The position numbers and the translations under genes are program-made. A DNA stretch of 51,624 bases, taken from assembly GCA_028874795.1 (NCBI GenBank), contig JAPPHT010000067.1, forward strand, positions 1-51,624, given 5' to 3'. The notes under the pieces are model-generated. The model was not told the DNA's origin, did no database searches, and saw nothing but the letters and a program-made list of their open reading frames with translations. This document shows positions 31,576-40,776 of the stretch, piece after piece (position 1 is the first letter of the stretch; each line of letters opens with the position of its first letter). The stretch comes from Chloroflexota bacterium. Lineage in GTDB: Bacteria > Chloroflexota > Dehalococcoidia > Lucifugimonadales > Australimonadaceae.

Positions 31576-33015
31576 ATGGCCACGACGCGAAAGAAGCCTG
31601 CGACCAGGAAACCCTCGAAGAACGGACGACCGGCAACGCTCGGTGCGCTGCGCAAGAGCGGTTACGCCGTCACGTCCGTCCGGGATGAGCTGCGCAACAA
31701 CCTCATGGAACGCTTGCGCAACGGCGAGCCGGTCTTCCCCGGCATCGTGGGCTACGAGGAAACGGTCATCCCGCAGGTGGAGAACGCCATCCTCGCGGGA
31801 CAGGACATCATCCTGCTCGGCGAGCGCGGACAGGCGAAGTCCCGCATGATCCGCGCCCTCGTGGAACTGCTCGACGACGAGGTCCCCATCGTCCGTGGCA
31901 GCGAGGTGAACGACGACCCCCTCGCCCCCATCTCCCGCTACGCCATCGAGCTCATCGAGGAGCAGGGCGACGACACCCCCATCGACTGGATCGGGCGCGA
32001 CCGCCGCTACGGCGAGAAGCTGGCGACACCCGACATCTCGATCGCCGACCTCGTGGGCGACGTCGACCCCATCCGCATCGCGGAAGGCCGCTACCTCTCG
32101 GACGAGCTCGCCATCCACTACGGGCTGATCCCGCGCACCAACCGCGGCATCTTCTGCATCAACGAGTTGCCGGACCTCGCGGAGCGCATCCAGGTGGGCC
32201 TCTTCAACCTCATGGAGGAGCGCGACGTCCAGATCAAGGGCTACCTCGTGCGGCTGTCGCTGGACGTGCTCGTCGTGGCGAGCGCCAACCCGGAGGACTA
32301 CACGAACCGCGGCCGCATCATCACGCCGCTGAAGGACCGCTACGGCGCGCAGATACGCACCCACTACCCCAGGGAGATCGCACAGGAGATTTCCATCATG
32401 GATGTGGAGCGCAACGAATTCCCGGGTGCGGCGGAGCCCATCGTCGTGCCGGAGTACATCAAGGAGCTCATCGCGGAGTTCACGGCGCTCGCGCGGCGCC
32501 ACCCGGAGATCAACCAGCGCTCCGGCGTGAGCGTGCGCGTCTCCATAGCCAACTACGAGACGGTGTCGGCCAACGCGCTGCGCCGGGCCATCTCGCAGGG
32601 CGAGGAGCAGGCCGTTCCGCGCATAACGGACTTCGCGTTCATCATCTCCTCCACGCTCGGCAAGGTGGAGTTGGAGACGATGGAGGAGGGGCGCGAGGCC
32701 AAGATAGTCGACGAACTCATCAAGCGCGCTCTCCTCAACGTGTTCGACCGCCACTTCGAGCCGCACGAGCTTGACGAGCTCGTGATGGCGTTCGAGGCCG
32801 GGCAGACGTTCGACACGGGCGCAGACCTGCCGTCCAGCATCTACCTGGAGGAGATGGGTCAGCTGGAGGGGTTCGCGGGGGCGCTGAGCAAGCTCGGTGC
32901 GGGCAGCAGCGGACCGGAAGCGGCATCCGCTGCCGAGTTCGTGCTGGAAGGGCTGCACTTGAACCGGCGCCTGAACCGCGACCAACTTGGGGGAGGCTAC
33001 CGCTACCGCGTGTAG
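31576..33015 (+). CDS. MoxR/magnesium-chelatase-type AAA+ ATPase
   Basis: 479 aa. Walker A is the variant GERGQAKS (82-89); Walker B reads GIFCINEL; sensor ASANPEDY is present, then a long C-terminal domain. This is the ChlI-like AAA+ group that normally works with a von Willebrand A protein to remodel or load metal into targets. The usual VWA partner gene is not next to it: thioredoxin reductase follows at 30 bp. TAGAAT (31523-31528) is a plausible -10, and AGGAGCACCC precedes the ATG. Confidence 0.85.
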   Translation: MATTRKKPATRKPSKNGRPATLGALRKSGYAVTSVRDELRNNLMERLRNGEPVFPGIVGYEETVIPQVENAILAGQDIILLGERGQAKSRMIRALVELLDDEVPIVRGSEVNDDPLAPISRYAIELIEEQGDDTPIDWIGRDRRYGEKLATPDISIADLVGDVDPIRIAEGRYLSDELAIHYGLIPRTNRGIFCINELPDLAERIQVGLFNLMEERDVQIKGYLVRLSLDVLVVASANPEDYTNRGRIITPLKDRYGAQIRTHYPREIAQEISIMDVERNEFPGAAEPIVVPEYIKELIAEFTALARRHPEINQRSGVSVRVSIANYETVSANALRRAISQGEEQAVPRITDFAFIISSTLGKVELETMEEGREAKIVDELIKRALLNVFDRHFEPHELDELVMAFEAGQTFDTGADLPSSIYLEEMGQLEGFAGALSKLGAGSSGPEAASAAEFVLEGLHLNRRLNRDQLGGGYRYRV

Positions 33016-33044
33016 GCCTGGGCAGAAGGGAGGATACCCAGGAT

Positions 33045-33968
33045 ATGTCCAACGAGCCGCAATACGACGTCATCATCATTGGCGGCGGCGCCGCCGGCCT
33101 CGCCGCGTCCATCTATGCGGTGCGCGCGATGCTCAAGACGCTCATCATCGAGAAGAAGGCGGTGGGTGGCCAGATCCTGCTCACCGGCGAGATCGAGAAT
33201 TACCCCGGCTTCCCGGAGCCGATAGACGGCCCCGAACTCGCGATGCTCTACGAGAAGCAGGCCGGGCGCTTCGGCGTCGAATTCGAGTACGACACGGTCG
33301 TCAGCCTCGACGTGGCGGGCGACGTGAAACGCGTCGTCTGCGAGGACAGCGAGTACACGGGCAAGGCGGTCATCATCGCGACCGGCGGCGAACACAACCA
33401 GCTCGGTGTTCCGGGCGAGGTCGAGTACTGGGGCAAGGGCGTCTCCTACTGCGCGACGTGCGACGGCAACTTCTTCCGCGGCATGGACGTGACGGTCGTG
33501 GGCGGCGGCGACGCCGCCATAGACGAAGGGCTCTACCTGACGCGCATGACGAACAAGGTGACGGTGGTGCACCGCAGGGACGAGCTGCGCGCGAGCAAGA
33601 TCCTGCAGCAGCGGGCGTTCGACAACCCGAAGATGGAGTTCGTCTGGGACACCGTCGTCGACGAGATCAGGGGCAACGGCGACGTGCACAGCACGGTGCT
33701 GCGGAACCTCAAGACCGGCGAGGTCACGGAGCACACCACGCAGGGCGTCTTCATCTTCATCGGCTTCCACCCGGTCAACGACTTCATGCAGGGTGTGCTG
33801 GAGCTCGACGCCGCAGGCCACGTGCTGACCAACCTCCAGATGGAGACGAACGTCCCGGGCGTGTTCGCCGCCGGCGACGTGCGCCAGTTCTCAGACCGCC
33901 AGCTCGCCAATGCAGTCGGCGACGGCGTCGCTGCGGCCCTGGCGGCCTACCGCTACATCGAGGGCTAG
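33045..33968 (+). CDS. trxB: thioredoxin reductase
   Basis: 307 aa, the low-molecular-weight bacterial type. FAD-binding GGGAAGLAA (about 13-21), redox pair Cys136-x2-Cys139 (CATCDG), NADPH-binding GGGDAA, and the C-terminal FAD loop GVFAAGDVRQ. It reduces thioredoxin or a glutaredoxin-like partner with NADPH. It probably follows the AAA+ gene in one transcript. The next gene begins 63 bp later with its own TAGGAGG site. Confidence 0.95.
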   Translation: MSNEPQYDVIIIGGGAAGLAASIYAVRAMLKTLIIEKKAVGGQILLTGEIENYPGFPEPIDGPELAMLYEKQAGRFGVEFEYDTVVSLDVAGDVKRVVCEDSEYTGKAVIIATGGEHNQLGVPGEVEYWGKGVSYCATCDGNFFRGMDVTVVGGGDAAIDEGLYLTRMTNKVTVVHRRDELRASKILQQRAFDNPKMEFVWDTVVDEIRGNGDVHSTVLRNLKTGEVTEHTTQGVFIFIGFHPVNDFMQGVLELDAAGHVLTNLQMETNVPGVFAAGDVRQFSDRQLANAVGDGVAAALAAYRYIEG

Positions 33969-34031
33969 CCGTCTAGCCCAGCCGCTTCCCCTGCTATCCT
34001 TGCCTCCCACACGCTCGTAGGAGGCACACGC

Positions 34032-35057
34032 ATGACCATCGGCTGGGGCATCGTCAGCACGGGGAGGCACCCGGACACCAAGATGGCGCCCGCCATCAGC
34101 GAGGCGGAGGACGCAACGCTCGCGGCCGTGATGAGCCGGGACATCGGGCGGGCTGAGGCGTTCACGCAGAAGCACGGCGCGGCCACGGCCTACGACGACC
34201 TCGATGCGCTGCTGCGCGACCCTGCCGTGGACGTGGTCTACATCGCGTCGCCGAACGCGCTGCATGCGGAGCAGACCGTCCGTGCCGCGCAGGCGGGCAA
34301 ACACGTGCTGGTCGAGAAGCCGATGGCGCTCTCCGTGGACGATGCCCAGCGGATGATCGACGCGTGCGATGCGGCCGGCGTGCGGCTCGGCGTCGGCTTC
34401 CACCTGCGTGCCCACGAGGGGCACCAGCGCCTGCGGGCGCTTGTCACTGAGGGTGCGGTCGGCAGGGTTGCCTTCGCCCAGGCGAGCTGGTGCCGGGGTA
34501 TCCGGGGCCAGGAGGCGCCACCGGCCCGCACTGGCCTGCAGGCGTGGTGGGACGATCCGTCGCTCATCGGCGCGGGCGCCTTCATGGCAACGGGTGTCCA
34601 CTGCGCCGACCTGCTCCGCTACGTCCTGGACGATGACGTGGCTGAGGTCTCCGCCGTGAGCGACGCGACGCCGGAGAAGCCCTTGGAGGAGTTGGTGACG
34701 CTGGCGCTGCGCTTCAGAAGCGGCGCCATCGCGACCCTGCTCACCGGGCGCCGCACGCCCGACTACGAGAACAACGACGTCATGGTCTACGGCACGCTCG
34801 GACGCGCGGGTCTGCGCTCCAGCATCGAGATGACGCAGGGAGGCGCGCTTGCAGTGCGCACTGATGCCCTGACCGAGGACGAGACCTACCTGGAGCACCC
34901 CTTTGCGCTCTACACGAAGCAGGTCCGGGCGTTCGACGCCGCGGTCGAGGGCAACGGGGAACCGCTCGCCACCGGCCTCGACGGCCTGCGCGTCGTCGAG
35001 ATCACGCTTGCGATGGTGGAGTCGGCGCGCACGGGATCGCGAGTGTCGCTGGGCTAG
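34032..35057 (+). CDS. Gfo/Idh/MocA-family oxidoreductase
   Basis: 341 aa. N-terminal Rossmann fold beginning GWGIVSTG, VYIASPNALHAEQ, and the catalytic Lys motif VEKPMAL (about 94-101), followed by the mixed alpha/beta substrate domain. This family uses NAD(P) to oxidise or reduce sugars, inositols and related polyols. The first strand has Ser-Thr where many members have Ala-x-Gly, but the fold is clear. TAGGAGG is 8 nt before the ATG. The substrate cannot be inferred. Confidence 0.9.
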   Translation: MTIGWGIVSTGRHPDTKMAPAISEAEDATLAAVMSRDIGRAEAFTQKHGAATAYDDLDALLRDPAVDVVYIASPNALHAEQTVRAAQAGKHVLVEKPMALSVDDAQRMIDACDAAGVRLGVGFHLRAHEGHQRLRALVTEGAVGRVAFAQASWCRGIRGQEAPPARTGLQAWWDDPSLIGAGAFMATGVHCADLLRYVLDDDVAEVSAVSDATPEKPLEELVTLALRFRSGAIATLLTGRRTPDYENNDVMVYGTLGRAGLRSSIEMTQGGALAVRTDALTEDETYLEHPFALYTKQVRAFDAAVEGNGEPLATGLDGLRVVEITLAMVESARTGSRVSLG

Positions 35058-35074
35058 GGGGATAGTCCGGGTTC

Positions 35075-36907
35075 ATGCCGATACAGGACAGGGACTACTA
35101 CCGCGAGCGTCGGCGTAACTCCCCGGGTGGGTCCGGCGGACACGGTTGCTGCTGGCTCGTTCTTCTGCTGCTCATCGCGGCTATCGGCGGCGGGTACTAC
35201 TGGTATACGCAATACGGGCTGCCAGTCGAGCTCGAGTTTCTGTCCATCCCAACGCCCACACCCCGGGCCGTGCAGCAAGGCGCGCTAACTCCAACTCCTG
35301 ACACCTCGTCTGTCCCGCCTACGTCGACACCGTTCCCCTGCGCCGACCCGACGCCCAGGCCTGATGCCCCAAACGAAATGCCAACGCCGGTGCTGCTGTC
35401 GACACCTGTTCCCGCCGTGACGCCAACGCCTGACTGGCCGCCCGCGCCGCTTACCGACGCCTGGCGCGAATGGGCGAGCGGCTGGAGCAGACAGCAGGTG
35501 GACGCCGCCCTTGCCGAAAGCCTGGCAGTCTTCGACGCAGGGCTGGACGATTTGGAAGACATGCCACAGATCGAAGCGTGCCGCCGCGCTGCTGAGTTCG
35601 AGATGCGCCTCGAGGTAGCCGAGTTCCTCGTGGATGCGCAAGGGCTCGAACGCGAGGCCGTCCCCGGACAAGGTGCCGCCGCTCTCTCCTGGACGATCTG
35701 GCTGCGCCACCAACGGAGTCTGTTCGTCGAGGCAGTGCAGAACCATGCGCCGGTTGCAGAGTGCCGGAGCATCCTTGCAACGCCAACGCCAACGCCAACG
35801 CCAACGGCTACGGCTACTCCTGCGCCGCTTCTACCGACGCCCACACTCGGTCCGCCAACGCCTACGCCGCTGCCGCCCTGTCCCACGGCAACGCCGACCC
35901 CGACTCCCACCGGAACGCCGATAGCGACTGCTACCCCGCCCCCCACCTCTACACCCCGCCCCACGGCGACGCCTACGCCCGTGTCTGAGCAGCAACTTAC
36001 TGCGGGCGAGGTGCAGGAGTTGCGCGTGTATGCGCTCGAACTCATCAACAACGACCGGGCCGCTCATGGCCTGCCGCCCGTTGTCCTTGGCCTGAACGAA
36101 GCCGCCCAACTGCACGCCGAGGACATGCTCAACCACGACTATTTCGGGCACTGGTGGGCGGATGGACGGAAGCCCTACATGGTCTATTCGGAGACCGGGG
36201 GAAGGAGTTACGTCTCCGAGAACGCCGCATCTGACGGCTGGACCGATGAGCGGTGGGAGTCATCCAACTGCGACAGTTTCCTCGTCAACTGCCAGGTCAC
36301 AGGCCCTCGTGATGCCATCAGGGGGGCCCAATGGGACATGACGTACGACGATGCTCACGCGAACTGGGGGCATCGTGACAACATCCTGCGCGCGAGCCAT
36401 CGGGCCGTGAACATCGGCATCGCTTTCAACGGCAGGCGCGTGACGTTCGTCCAGCATTTCGAGGGCGGCGCCGCGGAAGCTCATGCCTTACCCACGCTCT
36501 CGCGTGACGGTACGCTTTCCCTGTCCGTGGCCAAGCGCGAGGCCGGAGTCAGAGTGGGACCGGTGGTCTCCATCTACTATGACCCGCTTCCAACGCCCAA
36601 GACTCCCGCACAGATCGACAGGCTTCATTCCTATTGTGTTGGCGGAGGATTCACGACGTCGTGCGGCGACCCCGTTGCGCGCATACTCGAACCTCCCGGG
36701 CCCGGTTACTTCTACTCGAATCTCGATGCCAATGAGGTGGTCGCCGATAGCTGGAACGAAACAGGTGACACGTTCAGTTTGACTGCCTCCCTGAGCGACC
36801 TTGCCACCAGACCAGGCGTGTATACCGTGAGTGTGTGGCGTGATAGCGCAGGGAGCATATTGGTGGAGCATCTTGTCGCGTTGTCCGTAACTCAACCAGC
36901 GCGGTGA
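35075..36907 (+). CDS. membrane-anchored CAP/SCP-domain protein with Thr-Pro linkers
   Basis: 610 aa. A short basic cytosolic N-terminus is followed by a membrane helix at about 25-46. Next come a first Thr/Pro linker (60-125), a helical domain (about 127-230, DAWREWASGWSRQQVDAAL), and a second Thr/Pro linker (232-305). The CAP/SCP domain lies at about 310-475, with its His-rich pocket (LHAEDMLNHDYFGHW, WGHRDNILRASH). A beta-rich C-terminal domain follows. CAP domains bind sterols or lipids or act in cell-envelope biology. It starts 17 bp after the oxidoreductase gene. Confidence 0.82.
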   Translation: MPIQDRDYYRERRRNSPGGSGGHGCCWLVLLLLIAAIGGGYYWYTQYGLPVELEFLSIPTPTPRAVQQGALTPTPDTSSVPPTSTPFPCADPTPRPDAPNEMPTPVLLSTPVPAVTPTPDWPPAPLTDAWREWASGWSRQQVDAALAESLAVFDAGLDDLEDMPQIEACRRAAEFEMRLEVAEFLVDAQGLEREAVPGQGAAALSWTIWLRHQRSLFVEAVQNHAPVAECRSILATPTPTPTPTATATPAPLLPTPTLGPPTPTPLPPCPTATPTPTPTGTPIATATPPPTSTPRPTATPTPVSEQQLTAGEVQELRVYALELINNDRAAHGLPPVVLGLNEAAQLHAEDMLNHDYFGHWWADGRKPYMVYSETGGRSYVSENAASDGWTDERWESSNCDSFLVNCQVTGPRDAIRGAQWDMTYDDAHANWGHRDNILRASHRAVNIGIAFNGRRVTFVQHFEGGAAEAHALPTLSRDGTLSLSVAKREAGVRVGPVVSIYYDPLPTPKTPAQIDRLHSYCVGGGFTTSCGDPVARILEPPGPGYFYSNLDANEVVADSWNETGDTFSLTASLSDLATRPGVYTVSVWRDSAGSILVEHLVALSVTQPAR

Positions 36908-37019
36908 AGCACCGCGAGGATGCACCCTAAGCTCCTCCGCCGGGGTGGTGGGGGCATGGTAGGCTTATGTACCGCAGATCCTGTGGGACGCGCCCTGAAC
37001 ACCGGAGAAGCGACAGAGT

Positions 37020-39578
37020 ATGACACTGAGCGGGATGCCATCGATCACCTGTTCCCGCTGCGGCAGGGAGTTTCCCCCTCCGCTCTGGGCGGCGCACGCC
37101 CACAGCGAGGAGCGCGCGCGCTGCGTCGAACCGGAGTGCGAGGAGTTCGCGTCCGGCTATGCCATCAGGGGGATGAACCCGCTCTGCGGCGCCCACCTCG
37201 TTGAACGCCATCGTCGCGACCACGAGGTTCGATTTGTGGACGGCGGCGTCTGCAGCATCTGCAATGGTGAGGGACAGCTATCGTCTGAGCGCGCGGGTGG
37301 GGGAACGGAGCGCTGCTCCCTGTGCGAGGGGTCCGGCTATCTGGACGAGGAGACGCTGGCCGGCGAGCGCCAGCGGATGGAAGAGGAGCAGATCGCCGAA
37401 TACCGCCGCCGGTCAGAGATGCGCCGCGAGATAGAGCGTGTCGCACGCCGCCAGCCGGAAGTGGAAGCGCTGAACCGCCGGCGCCGGGAAGAGATCGAGC
37501 GCGCGAGGGCGTTTGAGGAGGCCCGTCTCCAGGCATTGGGATCCCGAAGGGGTGGCGGCGCACGAGGTGGCGGCGGCCCAATCGACTTCGGCCCCGCTCG
37601 CGGTGGCCGTGGCGGCTTCTTTCGCAGGCACTGCCGCATCATAGCGGCGCTTCTGATCCTGGGGGCGCTTGCCGTCGCGGCCGGAGGAGCAGCCGTGACC
37701 TTCCTGGGGACCGATGAAGAGCCCCCAGCGCCGACGCCAACCCCGGAGGCTGCTCCTTCCGCTACTCCCACGCCTATGCCCACGGTCACGCCGACTGCCG
37801 CGCAACCCACGGCAACGCCTACCGTGGCGCCGACTCCAACGCCCACCGCCGTACCCACTGCGACGCCACCTCCTCCTGCGACGCCGGACGCCGCCCCCAC
37901 GGCAACCCCCGTCCCGGAGGACACTCCCACGCCGACCCCGGTGCCCATCGATCCCGAGGCGCTTGCTGCGCTCGTGCGCCCGAGCGTCGTCAAGGTGAAC
38001 ACGGACGCGGCCGCCGGTTCCGGTGTCATCGTGGAGGTTGATGCGCTCGGCAGGGCGGTGGTCCTGACCAACGATCATGTCGTTGGGAGTGATCCCGGCA
38101 TCGTCCGTGTGACCGCCGACAACGGCAGGTCGTACGACGCCACGGTACTCGGCTCCGACAGCGCGAGGGACCTCGCGGCGCTGAGCGTCTGTTGTTCCGA
38201 GTCGTTCCGCGCGGTGGTGCTGAGCGAAAGGACGCCGGCGGTGGGCGCCGCTGTGTTTGCGCTGGGCTACCCGCTGGACAGCGACGCGGCGGTGCTGACG
38301 AGCGGCTCCGTCTCCGGCGTGAACTACGACGAGTTCCTGCGGCGGTGGGAACTGCAGACCGACGCGCCGTTGAACGTCGGCAACAGCGGTGGAGCGCTCA
38401 TCGGAACGGACGGGACGGTTGTGGGCATCACCGCGTTCGCGGTGCGGGAGCTGGGTACGGGAGCGGCGGTCGAGGGGACCGGATTCGCGGTCAGCTCGGA
38501 GACGGTGCTGTCGGTGTTGTCCGCGCTCAAGGCAGGCGCCCGCGTAGAGGTCCCCGGCGACGGGTCGAGGCCCGAGAATGGCCTGGTCGGCTCCTTCGGG
38601 CCGGCCAACGGTGACCTGCCGCATGACAGCGACGAGTTCATCGTGGAGTTCGGAGCGGGGGTCTCGGTCGGTGACTTCGTCGCCACCGCGACCTTCAACA
38701 ATCCGTACCCTGCGGTGTTGAGCGGCTGGGACTACGGGTTCCTGTTCCGGGACGCGGGGCAGTTCAACTTCCACGCGGTCGTCGTGGAGAACCGCAACGA
38801 CGGCGTGCCGATGTGGTTCCACTACCTGCGCGACGGAGCAGGCGACGGACTGCTGCTCGGGAGCGGCAGGGCGTCCGGTCTGTGGCCGGACTCGGGAGGC
38901 CTGAACACCCTGCGCCTCATCGCCATCGGCCCCCAGGGCTGGCTCTTCATCAACGGCCGCGCGGTCGGGACGCTGGACCTGAGCGTCGGTCCGACCGGGG
39001 GAGACGTCTCGGTGGTCACGGGCTACCACATCGAGAACAAGGTCGCCGGGCAAACGACGCGCTTCCTGGGGTTCGAGGTCTCCCAGCCGGAATCGCTGGG
39101 TACGGACTCCGGCTCGCTGGAGCAGGCAGAGGACGGGGCCATCAAGTTGGCCCGCATCGGCTCGGAGGCAGGCGACTTCATGGCTGTCGCAACGTTCACG
39201 AACCCGGGGGCCAACGTCGGTTCGTGGGACTACGGGTTCGTCTTCAGAGAGTCCGGGCCGAACGTTTTCAGTGCCGTTTACGTCGACAGCGATGAGCAAT
39301 GGAACCACCTGCTGGGGACGGGCGGGAGACAGCCCGCGTTCACGAGGTCAGGGGACCTGCGGCTGAATACGGAGGCCGGAGAGCGGAATGCCCTGGTGCT
39401 GCTGGCGATCGGCGACGTGGGCCTGTTCTACGTGAACGGTGTCCTCGTGCAGGAGTTGGAACTGAGCGAGGGTGAGGCGGACGGCGCCGTCGCTGTTGCA
39501 TCCGGGTTCTCCGAAGAGACCCGGACGCCGGGACAGACGGTCGGTTACGCAGGGTTCGCCGTGTGGGCGCTGGACTGA
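37020..39578 (+). CDS. membrane-spanning trypsin-like serine protease with cytosolic zinc-ribbon and two lectin-like repeats
   Basis: 852 aa. The cytosolic part has Cys pairs C11/C14, C36/C41, and a DnaJ-like zinc ribbon C78/C81-C99/C102 (CSICNGEG, CSLCEGSG), then a charged coiled coil (110-175). A membrane helix (206-229) and a Thr/Pro linker (235-312) follow. The HtrA-like protease domain has the complete triad His353 (TNDHVVG), Asp384 (ARDLAAL) and Ser456 (VGNSGGAL). No PDZ is seen; instead two tandem beta-sandwich repeats (about 530-690 and 705-852), each with a WDYGF(L/V)FR motif and an (L/Y)(F/V)NG(R/V) strand. A zinc-ribbon sensor inside and a protease outside is unusual. Confidence 0.8.
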   Translation: MTLSGMPSITCSRCGREFPPPLWAAHAHSEERARCVEPECEEFASGYAIRGMNPLCGAHLVERHRRDHEVRFVDGGVCSICNGEGQLSSERAGGGTERCSLCEGSGYLDEETLAGERQRMEEEQIAEYRRRSEMRREIERVARRQPEVEALNRRRREEIERARAFEEARLQALGSRRGGGARGGGGPIDFGPARGGRGGFFRRHCRIIAALLILGALAVAAGGAAVTFLGTDEEPPAPTPTPEAAPSATPTPMPTVTPTAAQPTATPTVAPTPTPTAVPTATPPPPATPDAAPTATPVPEDTPTPTPVPIDPEALAALVRPSVVKVNTDAAAGSGVIVEVDALGRAVVLTNDHVVGSDPGIVRVTADNGRSYDATVLGSDSARDLAALSVCCSESFRAVVLSERTPAVGAAVFALGYPLDSDAAVLTSGSVSGVNYDEFLRRWELQTDAPLNVGNSGGALIGTDGTVVGITAFAVRELGTGAAVEGTGFAVSSETVLSVLSALKAGARVEVPGDGSRPENGLVGSFGPANGDLPHDSDEFIVEFGAGVSVGDFVATATFNNPYPAVLSGWDYGFLFRDAGQFNFHAVVVENRNDGVPMWFHYLRDGAGDGLLLGSGRASGLWPDSGGLNTLRLIAIGPQGWLFINGRAVGTLDLSVGPTGGDVSVVTGYHIENKVAGQTTRFLGFEVSQPESLGTDSGSLEQAEDGAIKLARIGSEAGDFMAVATFTNPGANVGSWDYGFVFRESGPNVFSAVYVDSDEQWNHLLGTGGRQPAFTRSGDLRLNTEAGERNALVLLAIGDVGLFYVNGVLVQELELSEGEADGAVAVASGFSEETRTPGQTVGYAGFAVWALD

Positions 39579-39597
39579 CCAGGGCTGAGGCAAAGAG

Positions 39598-39626
39598 AAG
39601 CGCCCCGGCTGAACGCTGGGGCGCTT
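39598..39626. terminator. bidirectional hairpin terminator
   Basis: AAGCGCCCC / GGGGCGCTT, 9-bp stem with an 11-nt loop, between the convergent protease gene and the Fe-S carrier gene. Confidence 0.7.
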
Positions 39627-39655
39627 TCGCATGTGGCCTGTTCCTGCGGAGGAGG

Positions 39656-40069
39656 CTAGTGGCCGCCGCAGCCGCAACCTCCGGCACCGCATCCGCACCC
39701 GCCGCTGCCACAGCCGCAGCCCTGGCTGGTGGCGATGTTCGGGTTCTCGATGACGAACCCGCTGCGCATCAGCCCTTCCGAGTAGTCTATGGAAGCGCCG
39801 TGCAGGAGCGGGGCGCTGTCCTCGTCCGCGATCACGCGGATGCCGGACTCGTAGAGTACGAGATCGTCCTCGGCGAGCGTGTCTTCCAGAGAAAGCATGT
39901 ACTGCGCGCCGTGCCCATTCGGGACAACGATGACGCGCAACGCAGCGTCGGGTTGCCCTTCCTCGGCCAGTACCTCCGCCAGCTTCTCCGCCGCGAGGTC
40001 GGTCACAATGATGGTGGGCTCGCCGGTCTCGGGGCCTGCTGCGCCAGTGTTGGGGATCGTGTTCGTCAT
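39656..40069 (-). CDS. A-type iron-sulfur carrier-like protein (HesB/IscA fold) with Gly-Cys tail
   Basis: 137 aa from ATG 40069 (GAGGAG upstream). The HesB/IscA fold is recognisable (IIVTDLAAEKLAEVLAEEG, LRVIVVP, ...YSEGLMRSGFVIENPN). The usual first ligand Cys (GCSGFQY) is missing: the site reads NGHGAQY. The C-terminus instead has a run of Gly-Cys-Gly-Cys units with six Cys, beyond the normal single CGC. It may bind a cluster or metal in a different way, or be a NfuA/HesB-like carrier of another metal. A TATACT box (40143-40138) is a plausible -10. Confidence 0.75.
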   Translation of the reverse strand: MTNTIPNTGAAGPETGEPTIIVTDLAAEKLAEVLAEEGQPDAALRVIVVPNGHGAQYMLSLEDTLAEDDLVLYESGIRVIADEDSAPLLHGASIDYSEGLMRSGFVIENPNIATSQGCGCGSGGCGCGAGGCGCGGH

Positions 40070-40214
40070 ACGTCTGCTCCTCGTTGGGGGACTTCTTCTG
40101 TGCAAGGCTAGCAGCGCCCCGCTCGCGGGTCAAGGCGAGTATAGCGCGTCCATCCCGCAGCACCGATCGTAGCACGAGTGGTCCCGATCGGCATCATCTG
40201 GCTCCATCTACTGG

Positions 40215-40388
40215 TCACTCCCGGCCAAGACGGGACGCCAGCCAGACGTACCAGCTGAGCGCCCATGCCGCGGTCAGCGCGAGTGCCTCCCAGGGGAAGC
40301 CCGCGTAGCTCGCAGCCAGCAATGGTCCGAGCGGCATGACGCCGAGCGTTGCGAATACGATGCCCAGTTCCGACAGTGATTTCCTCAT
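40215..40388 (-). CDS. 57-aa two-helix membrane protein
   Basis: From ATG 40388: two hydrophobic segments (LGIVFATLGVMPLGPLLAAS and ALALTAAWALSWYVWLA) joined by a short loop, ending RLGRE. It begins 6 bp after the stop of the zinc-ribbon gene upstream, so it is translationally linked. The ribosome site is weak. No family is recognised. Confidence 0.55.
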   Translation of the reverse strand: MRKSLSELGIVFATLGVMPLGPLLAASYAGFPWEALALTAAWALSWYVWLASRLGRE

Positions 40389-40394
40389 GGGACC

Positions 40395-40607
40395 CTACTT
40401 CCGCAACGAGAAGGATGCTGGTCGTCCGGGGACCGGAGGACGCGAGGCGCCAACGGCCCTGGCGCGCCCCCGCTCGCACCACGTGTGCCTGCAGAACGGA
40501 CACATGAAGATGGGGTGCCCCTCCTCCGGCAGACTGTTCAACTCACGCATCCCGCGCGCCGCGCATCGCGGGCAACGCACCTGCTCATGCACAACCGGTT
40601 CCTCCAT
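40395..40607 (-). CDS. 70-aa zinc-ribbon protein
   Basis: From ATG 40607, with AAGGAGAGCGACG upstream. Two Cys pairs, CPRC (about 12-15) and CPFC (about 36-39), form a zinc ribbon of the kind seen in small transcription- or RNA-related proteins. The tail is basic. It forms a two-gene unit with the 57-aa membrane protein. No function can be assigned. Confidence 0.65.
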   Translation of the reverse strand: MEEPVVHEQVRCPRCAARGMRELNSLPEEGHPIFMCPFCRHTWCERGRARAVGASRPPVPGRPASFSLRK

Positions 40608-40764
40608 CGTCGCTCTCCTTCCGCCTGACGCTGTAGCGTCGGCATGGCGTCTGATGTATGACATGATGGGGGCGGGATGGTCATTTGCGCAACAAGGCAG
40701 TGTCACAAAACAGGAAAAGAGGCGGCACGGAACGGGCGTTCCCCCATGGGCAGTTCCGGTCTTG

Positions 40765-40770
40765 TACAAT
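40765..40770 (+). promoter_or_regulatory. -10 box TACAAT for leaderless XRE regulator
   Basis: TACAAT-N6-ATG(40777), with no ribosome site between. Confidence 0.45.
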
Positions 40771-40776
40771 CCCAAC

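Noticed and set aside
40108-40503. 131-codon minus-strand frame
   Set aside because: It overlaps two better-supported small genes in another frame that have good starts, Cys pairs or membrane helices.
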